A stretch of 64,000 bases of DNA from Aureimonas pseudogalii (GCF_014196835.1 NZ_JACIEK010000005.1:191521-255520); one strand, 5' to 3'; counted from the stretch's first letter, positions 39,520-51,270 are shown. Made by a program: numbers and translations. The notes: generated by a model not told the origin, from the sequence alone.

Positions 39520-39607
39520 CCGCCCCAAATCAGGGCGCGGGCGCCGGTGCTTCGGCACGCGCTTCGCGCGGCGGGTTCGCCCGTCCGCCGGAAAGAAAGA
39601 CCGAATC

Positions 39608-41398
<1,791 letters not shown>

Positions 41399-41419
41399 GG
41401 CCGGGTTCTACGACTGACG

Positions 41420-41445
41420 AAAAAGGACGCTGCGGCGCCCTTTTT
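41420..41445. terminator. Bidirectional terminator between aspS and 2H phosphoesterase genes
   Basis: AAAAAGG and CCTTTTT flank a CGC/GCG stem with one internal mismatch (41420-41445). The A-tract on one side and T-tract on the other allow it to stop transcription from both convergent genes. It abuts the last codon of the minus-strand gene. Confidence 0.7.
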
Positions 41446-41975
41446 CACGCTTCCGGTTCGGGGAAGGGAAAGGCGCCCGCCGGCTCCCAAGGGCCGCCAC
41501 GATAGTGCCAGAGAAGAAGGCCCGTCGCCTCGGCCGCGAAGGGTACGAACGCCGCATTCAGCGCGGCATGAAGCGCCTTGGCCTCGCCGGCCGGCGCCTT
41601 GTTCTGGATCGTGACGTGAGCCGAGAAGCGCTGCGCGTCCTGCGGCGTCAGCCAGCTGGACCAGCGGCGGGCGAGGTCGGCGCGCAACACGTCGAGCGCG
41701 GGCGAGGCGATCGTATAGGCCGTACCGTACCCGAGGAAGCGCAGCCCGGTGATCGCCAGCGGAATGGCGCCGCGCTGCTCCTTCGTCGCCTCGCGAAGGT
41801 CGGCGACGATCGCGCCGATCTCCTCGCCGGGCAGCTTGTGGAAGAGCGAGAGATGCGCCGGCACGATGTTGCGTGCGGGCGGAAAATGCTGTCGGCGCTC
41901 GGACTGGAAGCGTCGGAAGGACGGCTCGTCGAAGCGCAGGGTAACGAGAAGCGGGTCGGACTCGTGAGACGGCAT
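41445..41975 (-). CDS. 2'-5' RNA ligase / 2H phosphoesterase family protein
   Basis: Member of the 2H phosphoesterase superfamily (LigT/ThpR-like), acting on 2'-5' or cyclic phosphodiester bonds; the natural substrate is generally unknown. The 176-residue protein has the two H-x-S/T motifs that define the active site, HLS at 41-43 and HVT at 120-122, in pseudo-symmetric halves. The start is ATG 41975 (MPSHESDPLLVTLRFD). It is transcribed toward aspS, sharing the terminator at 41420-41445. Confidence 0.87.
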   Translation of the reverse strand: MPSHESDPLLVTLRFDEPSFRRFQSERRQHFPPARNIVPAHLSLFHKLPGEEIGAIVADLREATKEQRGAIPLAITGLRFLGYGTAYTIASPALDVLRADLARRWSSWLTPQDAQRFSAHVTIQNKAPAGEAKALHAALNAAFVPFAAEATGLLLWHYRGGPWEPAGAFPFPEPEA

Positions 41976-42040
41976 GTCGGCGCAACGGCCGCGCCGCCGC
42001 CCCGGTTGCCCGGCGGCGGCGGTTTGTCTCGTCCGGGTCG

Positions 42041-43222
42041 TCAGTTGCCCGAGCGCACGTCGACGTTCAGAACCTGCGGCAGCGTCTGCGGCGCGCCCAT
42101 CGCGGCGCCGATGATCTGCGTCGCCGGCACCGGGGCGGGTGGCGCGATCTCGATGCGCAGCGACTTCGGGTTCTGCAGGAAGTCGGTGACGGCGCCCGAG
42201 ACCTTGGCCTGGAAGGCCGGATTCTGCAGGGTGCCGAGCGCCAGCGGCATCATGCCGGTCAGCGAGGAGACGAGCTGCTCGCGGCTCTGGTTGTTCTGCT
42301 TGGCGAAATAGTCGAGCAGGCGGTTGGTCAGCGAGCGGTCCTCGAACTCGAGCGAGGCGGACTGCAGGTAGAGCTGCGAGACCAGTCCGATCACCGCCAT
42401 GCCCGCACCCTCGGATTGGCCGTTGGTCGCCTTCATCTGCTCGGAGAGCTGCGCCAGCGACTGGATGAAGCTCGGCGTGTAGCCGGTGATCGTGTAGGCG
42501 AAGGCGAGTTCGCCGGCATCGTCCACCTCGATCTGCAGCGGCGATAGGGTGAGCGCGCCGCTCTGCGGGTTCCAGGAGGCGACGCCGCTGACGTCGCCGC
42601 TGACCTGCGGATAGCCGAGTTCGGTCATCACGGCTGCGCCGCCCGGCGCGCCCGAGGCCGTGGTGTTCACGCGGAACTTGCCGACGTCGAAGGTCGAGCG
42701 GTAGCCCTCGGTCGCCGATCCCGCGTTCTGCAGGCGCACGTTCTCGACGCCGACCACCGACTTGCCGTCCTTCTCGATGCCGACCGTGCCGACATTGGCG
42801 CGCTCGAAATAGACGGGCGACAGGGCCGCGGAGGTGTCGTTCGTGCCCTTCAGCGACAAGCCTTCGACGGAGGCGCCCGAAACGGTGACGCGCGTGCCGC
42901 CCTCCGCCTGATCGACGTCGTTCAGCACGACGCGGCCGGCGCGCCAGCCCTCGGGCGTCGAACCGGCGACGTCCTCGAAGCGCAGGTCGCCGAGACCGAG
43001 CGCCTCGGCGCCGGGGCGCTGCGGCGTGATCTTGGCGTCGCCGAGCACCACGTCGTCGCCGTCCGCGGTCGCGCCGGCATAGGAGAGCACGACCGACTGG
43101 CCGGCCATGACGCTCTTCAGGCGCTCGCCGAAGGCCTGCGCGTCGGCGGCGAGAGCGGAGGTGGAGCCGGCGAGAACGAGCGCGAGGCCCGCCAGGACGC
43201 TGCGGGCGGAAAGTGCGGACAT
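42041..43222 (-). CDS. Exported protein of unknown function
   Basis: I do not recognise a named domain. The 393-residue precursor has a clean signal peptide (cut after ALA, about residue 25). The mature protein of about 368 residues is rich in short Gly/Val/Asp strands in the first 230 residues ([40 protein letters not shown]), suggesting a beta-rich periplasmic fold. A helical C-terminal part contains [16 protein letters not shown] and [14 protein letters not shown]. No cysteines or membrane helix are seen in the mature part. It is divergent from parC, with 215 bases between starts. The repeated beta pattern vaguely recalls lipid-transfer or AsmA-like proteins, which I cannot support. Confidence 0.78.
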   Translation of the reverse strand: MSALSARSVLAGLALVLAGSTSALAADAQAFGERLKSVMAGQSVVLSYAGATADGDDVVLGDAKITPQRPGAEALGLGDLRFEDVAGSTPEGWRAGRVVLNDVDQAEGGTRVTVSGASVEGLSLKGTNDTSAALSPVYFERANVGTVGIEKDGKSVVGVENVRLQNAGSATEGYRSTFDVGKFRVNTTASGAPGGAAVMTELGYPQVSGDVSGVASWNPQSGALTLSPLQIEVDDAGELAFAYTITGYTPSFIQSLAQLSEQMKATNGQSEGAGMAVIGLVSQLYLQSASLEFEDRSLTNRLLDYFAKQNNQSREQLVSSLTGMMPLALGTLQNPAFQAKVSGAVTDFLQNPKSLRIEIAPPAPVPATQIIGAAMGAPQTLPQVLNVDVRSGN

Positions 43223-43437
43223 GCGGAAAGGACCTTTCGAAGGATGGACCGCGGCTGAACGGTTCGTGCGACCAGCCAGGAAGGGCGAACAGGCCTCTAT
43301 TATGGCGGTTCGCCCTCCGATGGGAAGGCGGCCGGCGCTTTCACGAAAGCCTGTTGGCCGCGGAAGGCGAATGTGCTCGGCCGAGCCGGTTTGTTCCTTG
43401 CTTGTTCCCAAGCGGCCTTTCGGCTATCGGGTCTCGC

Positions 43438-45687
43438 ATGGCCAAGACCGTTGATCCTCCTGCCGATGGCGGCGACATCGAACCGATCGACCTTCGGGCA
43501 GCGCTGGAGGAGCGCTATCTCGCCTATGCGCTGTCCACCATCATGGGCCGCGCCCTGCCGGACGTGCGCGACGGCTTGAAGCCGGTGCACAGGCGGATCG
43601 TCCATGCGATGCGCGTGCTACGCCTCGACCCTGGCCAGGGCTACAAGAAATGCGCGCGCATCGTCGGCGACGTGATGGGCAAGTTCCATCCGCATGGCGA
43701 CGCCTCGATCTACGACGCGCTCGTGCGTCTCGCGCAGGATTTCGCGATCCGCTATCCGCTGATCGACGGGCAGGGCAATTTCGGCAATATTGATGGCGAT
43801 AGCGCCGCGGCCATGCGCTACACCGAGGCGCGGATGACCGACGTCGCGACGCTCTTGCTGCGCGGCATCGACGAGAACGCCGTCGATTTCCGGCCCACCT
43901 ACAACGAGGAGGACCAGGAGCCGATCGTGCTGCCGGGCGCCTTCCCGAACCTTCTCGCCAACGGCGCTTCGGGCATCGCGGTGGGCATGGCGACCTCGAT
44001 CCCGCCGCACAACGCCGCGGAACTCTGCGACGCCGCGTTGAAGTTGATCGAGGATCCGCAGGCCGATCTCGACCAACTGCTGAAGTTCGTGCAGGGACCG
44101 GACTTCCCGACCGGCGGCATCATCGTGGACGGGCGCGAGGTGATCCGCGAGGCCTATGCCACGGGGCGCGGCTCGTTCCGGGTGCGCGCCAAGTGGGAGC
44201 GTGAGGAGCAGGGGCGCGGCGGCTACGTCGTTGTGGTCACCGAGATCCCCTATCAGGTGCAGAAGTCGCGGCTGATCGAGAAGATCGCCGACCTCTTGAT
44301 GGCCAAGAAGCTGCCGCTGCTCGCCGACATCCGCGACGAATCGGCCGAGGACGTGCGCGTCGTGCTGGAGCCGAAGGCGCGCACGGTCGATCCCGAACTG
44401 CTGATGGAGTCGCTGTTCCGCACCACCGATCTGGAATCCCGTATTCCGCTGAACATGAACGTGCTCTCCGGCGGCAAGGTGCCGCGCGTCATGTCGCTGA
44501 AGGAGGTGCTGGCCGAGTGGCTGGCGCACCAGCGCGAGGTGCTGCTGCGGCGCTCGCAGTTTCGGCTGGATCAGATCGAGCGGCGGCTGGAGATCCTGTC
44601 GGGCTACCTCATCGCCTTCCTCAATCTCGACGAGGTGATCCGCATCATCCGCGAGGAGGACGAGCCCAAGCAGGTCATGATGACCACCTTCGAGCTTTCC
44701 GACCTCCAGGCCGAATCGATCCTCAACATGCGCCTGCGCTCGCTGCGCAAGCTGGAGGAGTTCGAGCTGAAGAAGGAGTTCGACCAGCTCTCCGCCGAGC
44801 GGGCCGACAAGGTGGCGCTGCTCGGATCGGCCGACCTGCAGTGGGGCCGCGTCGCCGCCGAGGTGCGCGAGGTCCGCGAGGCCTTTTCGAAGAAGACCAA
44901 GCTCGGCAAGCGCCGCACGCTCTTCGCCGACGCGCCGGAGCGTTCGCTCGACGATCTCGCGGTGGCCCTCATCGAGAAGGAGCCGGTGACGGTGATCCTC
45001 TCGCAGAAGGGGTTCCTGCGGGCGCTGAAGGGCCATCTCGCCGACCTTTCCAACGTCGCCTACAAGGATGGCGATGGCTTGAAGTTCGCCTTTCCGGCGC
45101 TGACCACCGACAAGCTCATCTTCCTGTCGACGAACGGGCGGGCCTTCACGCTCGGCGCCGACAAGCTGCCGGGCGGGCGCGGGACGGGCGATCCCATCCG
45201 CTTGGCGATCGAGCTGGAGGACGACCAGGACATCGCGCTCGGCTTCGTCGCCGACCCCGCGGCGCGCCGGCTCGTCGCCTCCAGCGACGGCAACGGCTTC
45301 GTCGTTTCCGAGGCGGAGCTGCTCTCGGGCACGCGCAAGGGCAAGCAGATCCTCAACGTCGCGGCGCCAGTGCGTCTCGTGCGCGCCGAGCGGATCGGCT
45401 TGGGCGACAGCGTGGCGACGGTGGGCGACAACCGCAAGATGGTCGTCTTCCCGCTCGCGCAGGTGCCCGAGATGACGCGCGGCAAGGGCGTTCGGCTGCA
45501 GCGGTTCAAGGATGGCGGGCTCGCCGACCTCAAGGTGTTCCGGATGGCGGACGGGCTTGGCTGGAGTGATACGGCCGGGCGCACCCACAACCGGTCCGAG
45601 GCCGATCTCGTGGAGTGGCGCGGCGACCGCGCACAGGCCGGCCGGCTGGTGCCGAAGGGTTTCCCGAAGAGCGGCCGCTTCACCTGA
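43438..45687 (+). CDS. parC: DNA topoisomerase IV subunit A
   Basis: Breakage-reunion subunit of topoisomerase IV, which decatenates sister chromosomes with ParE. The 749-residue protein has the catalytic Tyr128 in AAMRYTEAR and the [11 protein letters not shown] block. A C-terminal beta-pinwheel of the ParC type (degenerate repeats such as GFLRALKGH and TNGRAFTL) replaces the GyrA box. The quinolone region reads [12 protein letters not shown], with Ala89 and Asp93 at positions equivalent to E. coli ParC Ser80 and Glu84. The start ATG 43438 is chosen from the conserved MAKT-x-PP opening and the absence of family sequence upstream. Confidence 0.94.
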   Translation: MAKTVDPPADGGDIEPIDLRAALEERYLAYALSTIMGRALPDVRDGLKPVHRRIVHAMRVLRLDPGQGYKKCARIVGDVMGKFHPHGDASIYDALVRLAQDFAIRYPLIDGQGNFGNIDGDSAAAMRYTEARMTDVATLLLRGIDENAVDFRPTYNEEDQEPIVLPGAFPNLLANGASGIAVGMATSIPPHNAAELCDAALKLIEDPQADLDQLLKFVQGPDFPTGGIIVDGREVIREAYATGRGSFRVRAKWEREEQGRGGYVVVVTEIPYQVQKSRLIEKIADLLMAKKLPLLADIRDESAEDVRVVLEPKARTVDPELLMESLFRTTDLESRIPLNMNVLSGGKVPRVMSLKEVLAEWLAHQREVLLRRSQFRLDQIERRLEILSGYLIAFLNLDEVIRIIREEDEPKQVMMTTFELSDLQAESILNMRLRSLRKLEEFELKKEFDQLSAERADKVALLGSADLQWGRVAAEVREVREAFSKKTKLGKRRTLFADAPERSLDDLAVALIEKEPVTVILSQKGFLRALKGHLADLSNVAYKDGDGLKFAFPALTTDKLIFLSTNGRAFTLGADKLPGGRGTGDPIRLAIELEDDQDIALGFVADPAARRLVASSDGNGFVVSEAELLSGTRKGKQILNVAAPVRLVRAERIGLGDSVATVGDNRKMVVFPLAQVPEMTRGKGVRLQRFKDGGLADLKVFRMADGLGWSDTAGRTHNRSEADLVEWRGDRAQAGRLVPKGFPKSGRFT

Positions 45688-45748
45688 GAGGTGAAGATCG
45701 GCGCTAAATTCGAAGCCGTTCAGCCGGTTGAAAGAAAAAGCCGAAGCG

Positions 45749-46528
45749 TCAGGGGAGGATCGGCGGCGGCGCCTTCGGCATGGCGGAATCGTATCGCTCC
45801 CAGCCGCGCGGTGTCAGGTGCTGCTGCGGCTGGTATCGAATCTTGTAGTCCATCTTGCTGGATCCATCGACCCAGTAGCCGAGGTAAAGATAGGGCAGGC
45901 CGAGAGCGCGCGTGCGCTCGATATGGTCGAGGATCATGAACGTGCCGAGGCTGCGGCCATCCTCGGCGGGATCGAAGAACGAATAGACCATCGACATACC
46001 GTCGGCCATCACGTCGCTGAGGGCCACCGCCATCAGGTCGCCGTCCGAGCGGTGGGTGATGCGCGAGTCCGGGCCCTTGCGGCGATACTGGATGATGCGC
46101 GTGTCGACTTGGCTATCCTCCACCATCATCGCATAGTCGAGCACCGACATCTCGGACATGCCGCCGCGCGAATGGCGCGCGTCGAGATAGCGCCGGAACA
46201 GAGCGTACTGCTCGCTCGACGGTTCGGCCGTGCTGATCCTCCCGACGAGATCGCGATTGGTCTGCGCCACGCGCTTCATCGACTTCGTCGGCGAAAACTC
46301 GTCGACGAGGATGCGCACGGAGACGCAGGCCCGGCATCGCTCGCAGGCGGGCCGATAGGCGATGTTCTGCGAACGCCGGAAGCCGCCCTGCGTCAGGAGA
46401 TCCAGAAGCTCGGGCGCCCGGTGGCCGACGAGGTGGGTGAACACCTTCCGTTCGAGCTGGCCGGGCAGATAGGGGCAGGCGGACGGGGAGGTGAGAAAGA
46501 ACTGAGGCGTCTGCGGATGGGCCGTCAT
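45749..46528 (-). CDS. bpt: Aspartate/glutamate leucyltransferase (Bpt)
   Basis: Adds Leu from leucyl-tRNA to proteins with N-terminal Asp or Glu, marking them for ClpAP in the N-degron pathway. The 259-residue protein is of the arginyltransferase (Ate1-like) fold. It has the N-terminal Cys-rich [16 protein letters not shown] motif, and the central [27 protein letters not shown] and [19 protein letters not shown] blocks typical of the bacterial enzyme. The length suits Bpt rather than eukaryotic Ate1. It is next to an RDD gene and hemB on the same strand, with a 138-base spacer upstream. Confidence 0.92.
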   Translation of the reverse strand: MTAHPQTPQFFLTSPSACPYLPGQLERKVFTHLVGHRAPELLDLLTQGGFRRSQNIAYRPACERCRACVSVRILVDEFSPTKSMKRVAQTNRDLVGRISTAEPSSEQYALFRRYLDARHSRGGMSEMSVLDYAMMVEDSQVDTRIIQYRRKGPDSRITHRSDGDLMAVALSDVMADGMSMVYSFFDPAEDGRSLGTFMILDHIERTRALGLPYLYLGYWVDGSSKMDYKIRYQPQQHLTPRGWERYDSAMPKAPPPILP

Positions 46529-46666
46529 CGAAACCTGCGTCGCCTCGTCGTCCGGGCGCGGCCCAACCGGTCGCGACGTGTCAGGGTCGAATGTGGAGTC
46601 AAACCCGCGATTTGGAAAGTCGACCGCAACGTCGCGGCCGACAAAATCCGCGGACCCGACCCGGGA

Positions 46667-47125
46667 TCAGGACCGCCGTGTGACGACGGTGCCGAGGAGC
46701 AGATCCTGCACCAGCTGCTTGCGCGGCGTGAACAGCGCCAGCAACACGATGAAGCCGCTCGTCAGCACATTGCCGGCCCAGAACAGGACGCCGTGCAGGA
46801 CGGCCAGAGTCGGATCGACCTTGCGACCGTCGAGCCGCTCGATGCGCAGGTCGAACAGTCGCATGCCCGGCGTCGCCTGACCCGCGCCGCCCATGGTGAA
46901 GGCGACGTAGGGGATGGCCACGAGCGGGAAGATGGCGCCGTAGAGCAGGAAGCCGAGCCCGAGGGTCACGACGCCGAGCAGCGTCACCACGAAGTAGACG
47001 GGCACGCAGAGGAGCAGCACGAGCGTGTAGTCGAAGAAAAACGACAGGACGCGCCGGGTGCGCACCGAGCGGTAGGCGCGTGGCTCGTCGAGCCAGGTCG
47101 GCGTGGTGTCGTTCAGCGCGGTCAT
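46667..47125 (-). CDS. RDD family membrane protein
   Basis: Small inner-membrane protein of unknown function. The 152-residue protein has the RDD core: an N-terminal RRVLSFFFDYTLVLLL (Arg and Asp at the first helix), a second hydrophobic stretch VVTLLGVVTLGLGFLLYGAIFPLVAIPYV, TPGMRLFDLRI and a third helix near 118-135. The C-terminal QLVQDLLLGTVVTRR completes the Arg-Asp-Asp pattern. The start is ATG 47125. It lies between hemB and bpt, an arrangement found in other Rhizobiales. Some RDD proteins have been linked to ion transport, which is not testable from sequence. Confidence 0.88.
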   Translation of the reverse strand: MTALNDTTPTWLDEPRAYRSVRTRRVLSFFFDYTLVLLLCVPVYFVVTLLGVVTLGLGFLLYGAIFPLVAIPYVAFTMGGAGQATPGMRLFDLRIERLDGRKVDPTLAVLHGVLFWAGNVLTSGFIVLLALFTPRKQLVQDLLLGTVVTRRS

Positions 47126-47199
47126 CGGCGTCGTCTTCCCTTGGCGTTCGGCTCGGCTCGAAATGGGGATGGCGCGAGGGCCCCGCAAGCTGGCGAAGC

Positions 47200-48237
47200 T
47201 CAGCGGCGCTGCAGCGACTCGGCGATGCGGGGCGAGAAGTAGGAGAGGATGCCCGACGCCCCGGCGCGCTTGAACGAACGCATCGTCTCGAACATCGCCC
47301 GATCGCCGTCGATCCAGCCGTTCTGCGCGGCGGCCATGATCACCGCGTATTCGCCCGAAGTCTGGTAGGCGAAGGTCGGCATGCGGAACTCGTCGACGAG
47401 ACGGGCGAGAATGTCGAGATAGGGCAGGCCCGGCTTCACCATGATCATGTCGGCACCCTCGTGGATGTCCTGCGCGGCCTCGCGCAGCGCCTCGTCGGTG
47501 TTGCCCATGTCCATCTGGTAGGTGCGCTTGTCGCCCTTCAGCGCACCGGTGGAGCCAACGGCGTCGCGGAACGGGCCGTAGAAGGCGGACGCATATTTTG
47601 CGGCATAGGACATGATCATCGTATCGCGCAGGCCCTCGCCGTCGAGGGCCGCGCGAATGCAGGCGACGCGCCCGTCCATCATGTCGGAGGGACCGATGAT
47701 GTCGCAGCCGGCCCGCGCTTGCACGAGCGCCTGTCGGCAGAGCAACTCGATCGTCTCGTCGTTGAGGATGCGGCCGTCCTTCACCAGCCCGTCATGGCCG
47801 TGGCTGGTATAGGGGTCGAGAGCAACGTCGCAGAGAATGCCGATCTCGGGCACCGCGTCCTTGATGGCGCGGGTCGCGCGGCACACGAGGTTGTCGGGGT
47901 TGAGCGCTTCCGATCCCGTCTCGTCCCGGCGCTCGGTGCCGGTGAAGGGAAACAGCGCGACGACGGGGATCTCGAGGTCGCGCGCGCGGCGCGCCGCCTC
48001 GACGCAGTCGGCGACCGAATAGCGGAAGACGCCGGGCATCGAGGCGACCGCCTCGGGATCGCCCGCGCCCTCCCGCACGAAGATCGGCCAGATCAGGTCG
48101 CTGGCGGTCACGTCGCTCTCGCGCACGAGGCGGCGCACCCAGTCGGTCTGGCGCAGGCGCCGCAGGCGCGTGCCGCCGGTGACGGTGTCGATGGTTCTCG
48201 AAAGATCGCGTCGTTCGCCCGAACTCATGGCGTGCAT
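47200..48237 (-). CDS. hemB: Porphobilinogen synthase (delta-aminolevulinic acid dehydratase)
   Basis: Condenses two 5-aminolevulinate molecules to porphobilinogen in haem and tetrapyrrole synthesis. The 345-residue TIM barrel has the two Schiff-base lysines, Lys214 in MSYAAKYASAFYGPF and Lys268 in MVKPGLPYLD. The metal region is DVALDPYTSHGHDG, with Asp137, Asp141 and Asp149 in place of the zinc-binding cysteines, the Mg-type site known from Bradyrhizobium and plants. Two starts are possible, ATG 48237 or 48228. It is upstream of the RDD and bpt genes. Confidence 0.95.
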   Translation of the reverse strand: MHAMSSGERRDLSRTIDTVTGGTRLRRLRQTDWVRRLVRESDVTASDLIWPIFVREGAGDPEAVASMPGVFRYSVADCVEAARRARDLEIPVVALFPFTGTERRDETGSEALNPDNLVCRATRAIKDAVPEIGILCDVALDPYTSHGHDGLVKDGRILNDETIELLCRQALVQARAGCDIIGPSDMMDGRVACIRAALDGEGLRDTMIMSYAAKYASAFYGPFRDAVGSTGALKGDKRTYQMDMGNTDEALREAAQDIHEGADMIMVKPGLPYLDILARLVDEFRMPTFAYQTSGEYAVIMAAAQNGWIDGDRAMFETMRSFKRAGASGILSYFSPRIAESLQRR

Positions 48238-48477
48238 GTCCGTCTGTTTCCGTGGCGGCGAACCTATCCCCGCGCAGTCGCCGCGAGAACCGCAATGCGC
48301 GAGAAAAATGCGCGCCCGCCTCGGCATTGACGTTGCGGGAGGCGATGCTTAGCCTTTCGCCGGCAAGGCGAGGGGATCGGCGCGAGCCGCAGTGCCGTCG
48401 CCGCCACCGGGGAACTCCATGACAACATCATCGGCGACGCACGGCCGTTTCGAGCCGCGTCTGGCGGCGCGCGCCCG

Positions 48478-48903
48478 GTGACCATCGACATGATCTCCCG
48501 CGATCCCGATGGGGCGTTGAACCGCATCCTGACGGTCGGCCTGTGCCGGATCGTCGGCCTCGCCCTGTTCGGCATGGGGCTGGTCTACTGGACGCGGCTG
48601 ATCGGCGTGTTCGACGGCGACCTTTGGCGTTTCGACCTGATGCCCGTCTGGTGGCGCGCCGCCGCGCCCACGCTTGCCGTGATCTATCCCGTCGCCGGCA
48701 TCGGGCTGTGGATGACGGCGTCGTGGGGCACGGTGGTCTGGGTGCTCATCGCCGCGATCGAGGGGGTGATGCGGCTCGGCTTCCCGCATCTCTTCGGCGC
48801 CGAACCGCTGGTGGTCGGGCTGCATGTCGCCGGGCTGGCGTTCCTGGCGGTGCTGCGTGCGTTCGCCGCGTTCGAGCGACGGCGTCGACCGGGCCGATCC
48901 TGA
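48478..48903 (+). CDS. DUF6163-like membrane protein
   Basis: Integral membrane protein of unknown function. From GTG 48478 it is 141 residues; ATG 48490 is an alternative start. There are about four hydrophobic helices: GLCRIVGLALFGMGLVYWTRLIG, APTLAVIYPVAGIGLWMTA, WGTVVWVLIAAIEGVMRL and PLVVGLHVAGLAFLAVLRAF. The tail is basic. I believe this is the family named DUF6163, commonly encoded beside ldtR in Rhizobiales; that assignment rests on length, topology and position. It precedes ldtR by 175-178 bases on the same strand and diverges from hemB. Confidence 0.75.
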   Translation: MTIDMISRDPDGALNRILTVGLCRIVGLALFGMGLVYWTRLIGVFDGDLWRFDLMPVWWRAAAPTLAVIYPVAGIGLWMTASWGTVVWVLIAAIEGVMRLGFPHLFGAEPLVVGLHVAGLAFLAVLRAFAAFERRRRPGRS

Positions 48904-49041
48904 CGCCGGTCGTTTGCATGCCAAGGAAGGCGCACAGATACCGTTAAGCAAGCCGGCACATGAGCCGAACGATACTTCTCATTAAGGCAGACGTTTAAGT
49001 CGAATTTTAGAGGCGCCCGGTAGTTTGTGGTCAAGACAAAA

Positions 49042-49056
49042 GGTCAATGACTGACC
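49042..49056. promoter_or_regulatory. Candidate operator upstream of ldtR
   Basis: An inverted repeat GGTCA-N5-TGACC lies 26 bases before the ldtR start. Size and position would suit autoregulation by a dimeric MarR protein. There is no matching copy that I can see upstream of ldtP, which weakens the idea. Confidence 0.25.
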
Positions 49057-49081
49057 CTCTCGGATATACAGGGGCCCCGTG

Positions 49082-49594
49082 ATGAACACGAGCAACACCA
49101 AGCGCGACACCGCCATTCCTGCCGAAGAGAAGGTCGAGCTTAAGTCGCTCTATCTCGAGACCCTGCAGCTGGTGGAGCGGCTGCACCGCCGCCTGCTCGA
49201 CGTCATCAAGGACGAGTTCGACCGCGCCGGGCGCACCGACATCAACGCCGTTCAGGCGCTGCTGCTCTTCAACATCGGAACCTCGGTGCTGACGGCGGGC
49301 GAGCTGCGCACCCGCGGTTTCTATCTCGGCTCCAACGTCTCCTACAATCTCAAGAAGCTGGTGGAGCTCGGCTTCATCGACCACCAGAAGTCGCGGGTCG
49401 ACCGGCGCGCGGTGCGCGTCTCGCTCACCAAGGAGGGCCTCGCCGTCGCCGAGATCGTCGCCGAACTCTACGATCGCCACATCGGTTCGATCGACAAGGT
49501 GGGAGGCCTCGACGAGGGCGAGTTCCAGAAAATGAACAAATCGCTGCAGCGGCTCGATCGCTTCTGGAACGATTCGATCATGTATCGCCTTTAA
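49082..49594 (+). CDS. ldtR: MarR-family transcriptional regulator LdtR
   Basis: Winged-helix regulator. In Liberibacter and Sinorhizobium LdtR controls an adjacent L,D-transpeptidase gene and cell-wall or osmotic stress responses. The 170-residue protein has an N-terminal helix for dimerisation, then the wHTH with DINAVQALLLFNIGTSVLTAGELRTRGFYLGSNVSYNLKKLVELGFID. The wing DHQKSRVDRRAVRVSLT and a C-terminal helix follow. ATG 49082 is preceded by an in-frame GTG at 49079. The name rests on the close LdtR-like sequence pattern together with the ldtP neighbour. A terminator at 49644 separates it from ldtP. Confidence 0.88.
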   Translation: MNTSNTKRDTAIPAEEKVELKSLYLETLQLVERLHRRLLDVIKDEFDRAGRTDINAVQALLLFNIGTSVLTAGELRTRGFYLGSNVSYNLKKLVELGFIDHQKSRVDRRAVRVSLTKEGLAVAEIVAELYDRHIGSIDKVGGLDEGEFQKMNKSLQRLDRFWNDSIMYRL

Positions 49595-49643
49595 GACACA
49601 TCCTACGGCAGGCCGCGATCTCCAGTCCGCGGTCTCCTCTCAG

Positions 49644-49677
49644 CCCCACGACCGTCGTCCCGGTCGTGGGGTTTTTT
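49644..49677 (+). terminator. Rho-independent terminator after ldtR
   Basis: An 11-base-pair perfect stem (49644-49654 with 49661-49671, CCCCACGACCG and complement) with a six-base loop is followed by six T residues. It lies 50 bases after the ldtR stop, so ldtP must have its own promoter in 49680-49880. Confidence 0.9.
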
Positions 49678-49880
49678 ACAACAGCCCCCGAAAAACCCGC
49701 CGTCACCAAAGCGTTAGCCCTCGTGGATCCACGCTTTCGCCGCATTCCGATGGCCTGTCGAACCTCAAGTCGTCGGCGCCGATGGAGCGGCCGGCCGATC
49801 CGATCCTCGTTTCCGTTTGATTCACCACGTGTCTCTAGGGTGCGTCGCAAGCGACCGGATTTCATAAGGCAGGGGGTATC

Positions 49881-51206
49881 ATGTCGAAGGGCCATTCCGA
49901 ACGGACGGCGATCTCGCGCAGGCGGTTCGTGGGCGGTGCCGCGACGCTGGCGGGCGCAGCGCTCTTCGGTGGCGCCGCACGGGCGCAGTCGGCGCTGGAA
50001 GGCGTCCTCGCCGCGCCCAACCGCGGCGGCTGGAACGACCAGTTCGACACGCGCGCTGCGAGCGTGCGCAACGTCGCCTCCTACCAGCCCGTCTTCTCGC
50101 CTTCGACGCTTTCGGCCATGCAGTCGGCGACGGGGCAGTACAACCAGATCGTGATGGCCGGCGGCTGGCCCATGGTGCCGGACGGCGGCAAGCTGGAACT
50201 CGGCGTGCAGAGCGCCGCGGTGCCGGCCCTGCGCCAGCGCCTTGCCATCGCCGGCGACCTCGACCGTTCGGCCGGCGGCTCTGCGCAGTTCGACACTTAC
50301 GTCCAGGCGGCGGTGAAGCGTTTCCAGGCCCGGCACGGCCTGCCGGCCGACGGCGCGGTGGGCGAATACACGTTCAAGGCGCTCAACGTGCCCGCCGACG
50401 TGCGTCTCGCCCAGTTGCAGACCAACATCCAGCGTCTGTCGGCCATTCCGATCGATCCCGGCCGCTTCGTGATGGTCAACATTCCCGCTGCGCAACTCGA
50501 GGCGGTGGAGGGCGGGCGCGTCGTGCAGCGCCACACGGCCGTGGTCGGCAAGATCGACCGCCAGACGCCGATCCTCGACTCGAAGATCACCAACCTCAAC
50601 CTCAACCCCTACTGGCATGCGCCGGCCTCGATCGTCCGCAAGGACATCATCCCGCTGATGCAGAAGGATCCGACCTACCTGACGCGCAACGACATCGTGA
50701 TCTTCGCGCCGGACGGCTCGGTGATCCCGCCGGAGACGATCAACTGGCAGACGGACGAGGCGGTGAAGTATCTCTTCCGCCAGAATCCCGGCAAGATGAA
50801 CGCCATGTCGTCGGTGAAGATCAACTTCTCCAACCCCTACGCCGTCTACATGCACGACACGCCGCAGCAGAGCGTGTTCTCGCAGCTCATGCGCTTCGAA
50901 TCGTCGGGCTGCGTGCGCGTGCAGAACGTGCGCGACCTCATTGTCTGGCTGGCGCAGGGCACGCCGGGCTGGGACCGCGCCACGATCGAGAAGACGATCG
51001 CGGCCCGTACCCGCCAGGACGTGAACCTCGCCGATCCCGTGCCGCTGCACTTCACCTACCTGACGGCGTGGGCGACCGATCCGACCGTGGTCCAGTTCCG
51101 CGACGACATCTATCGCCGCGACGGCGCCGAGCAGCTCGCCATGACCTCGGCTCAGCCCACCGCCTACGCGGCGGGAGAGCAGGCGTCGGCCGATCTGCCC
51201 TACTGA
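49881..51206 (+). CDS. ldtP: Tat-exported L,D-transpeptidase LdtP
   Basis: Periplasmic YkuD-type transpeptidase that makes 3-3 peptidoglycan crosslinks or attaches proteins to the wall. The 441-residue precursor has a twin-arginine signal (SRRRFVGGA, cut after ARA near 35). A peptidoglycan-binding helical repeat lies at about 108-168 ([20 protein letters not shown]), and a YkuD domain spans about 195-350. Catalytic residues are His325 in YMHDTP and the ESSGCVR motif with Cys344. The acidic C-terminus is extra. It is located after ldtR and its terminator, as in Liberibacter. AAGGCAGG precedes ATG 49881. Confidence 0.93.
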   Translation: MSKGHSERTAISRRRFVGGAATLAGAALFGGAARAQSALEGVLAAPNRGGWNDQFDTRAASVRNVASYQPVFSPSTLSAMQSATGQYNQIVMAGGWPMVPDGGKLELGVQSAAVPALRQRLAIAGDLDRSAGGSAQFDTYVQAAVKRFQARHGLPADGAVGEYTFKALNVPADVRLAQLQTNIQRLSAIPIDPGRFVMVNIPAAQLEAVEGGRVVQRHTAVVGKIDRQTPILDSKITNLNLNPYWHAPASIVRKDIIPLMQKDPTYLTRNDIVIFAPDGSVIPPETINWQTDEAVKYLFRQNPGKMNAMSSVKINFSNPYAVYMHDTPQQSVFSQLMRFESSGCVRVQNVRDLIVWLAQGTPGWDRATIEKTIAARTRQDVNLADPVPLHFTYLTAWATDPTVVQFRDDIYRRDGAEQLAMTSAQPTAYAAGEQASADLPY

Positions 51207-51224
51207 ACGACGCGAACGAACGAC

Positions 51225-51251
51225 AGGCCGGGCGCACCACGCCCGGCCTTT
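51225..51251 (+). terminator. Rho-independent terminator after ldtP
   Basis: The perfect 10-base-pair stem AGGCCGGGCG / CGCCCGGCCT (51225-51234 and 51240-51249) has a five-base loop. Only a short TTT follows, so efficiency may be moderate. It lies 18 bases after the ldtP stop. Confidence 0.75.
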
Positions 51252-51270
51252 CGCGTTTCGGCGCTCTCGC

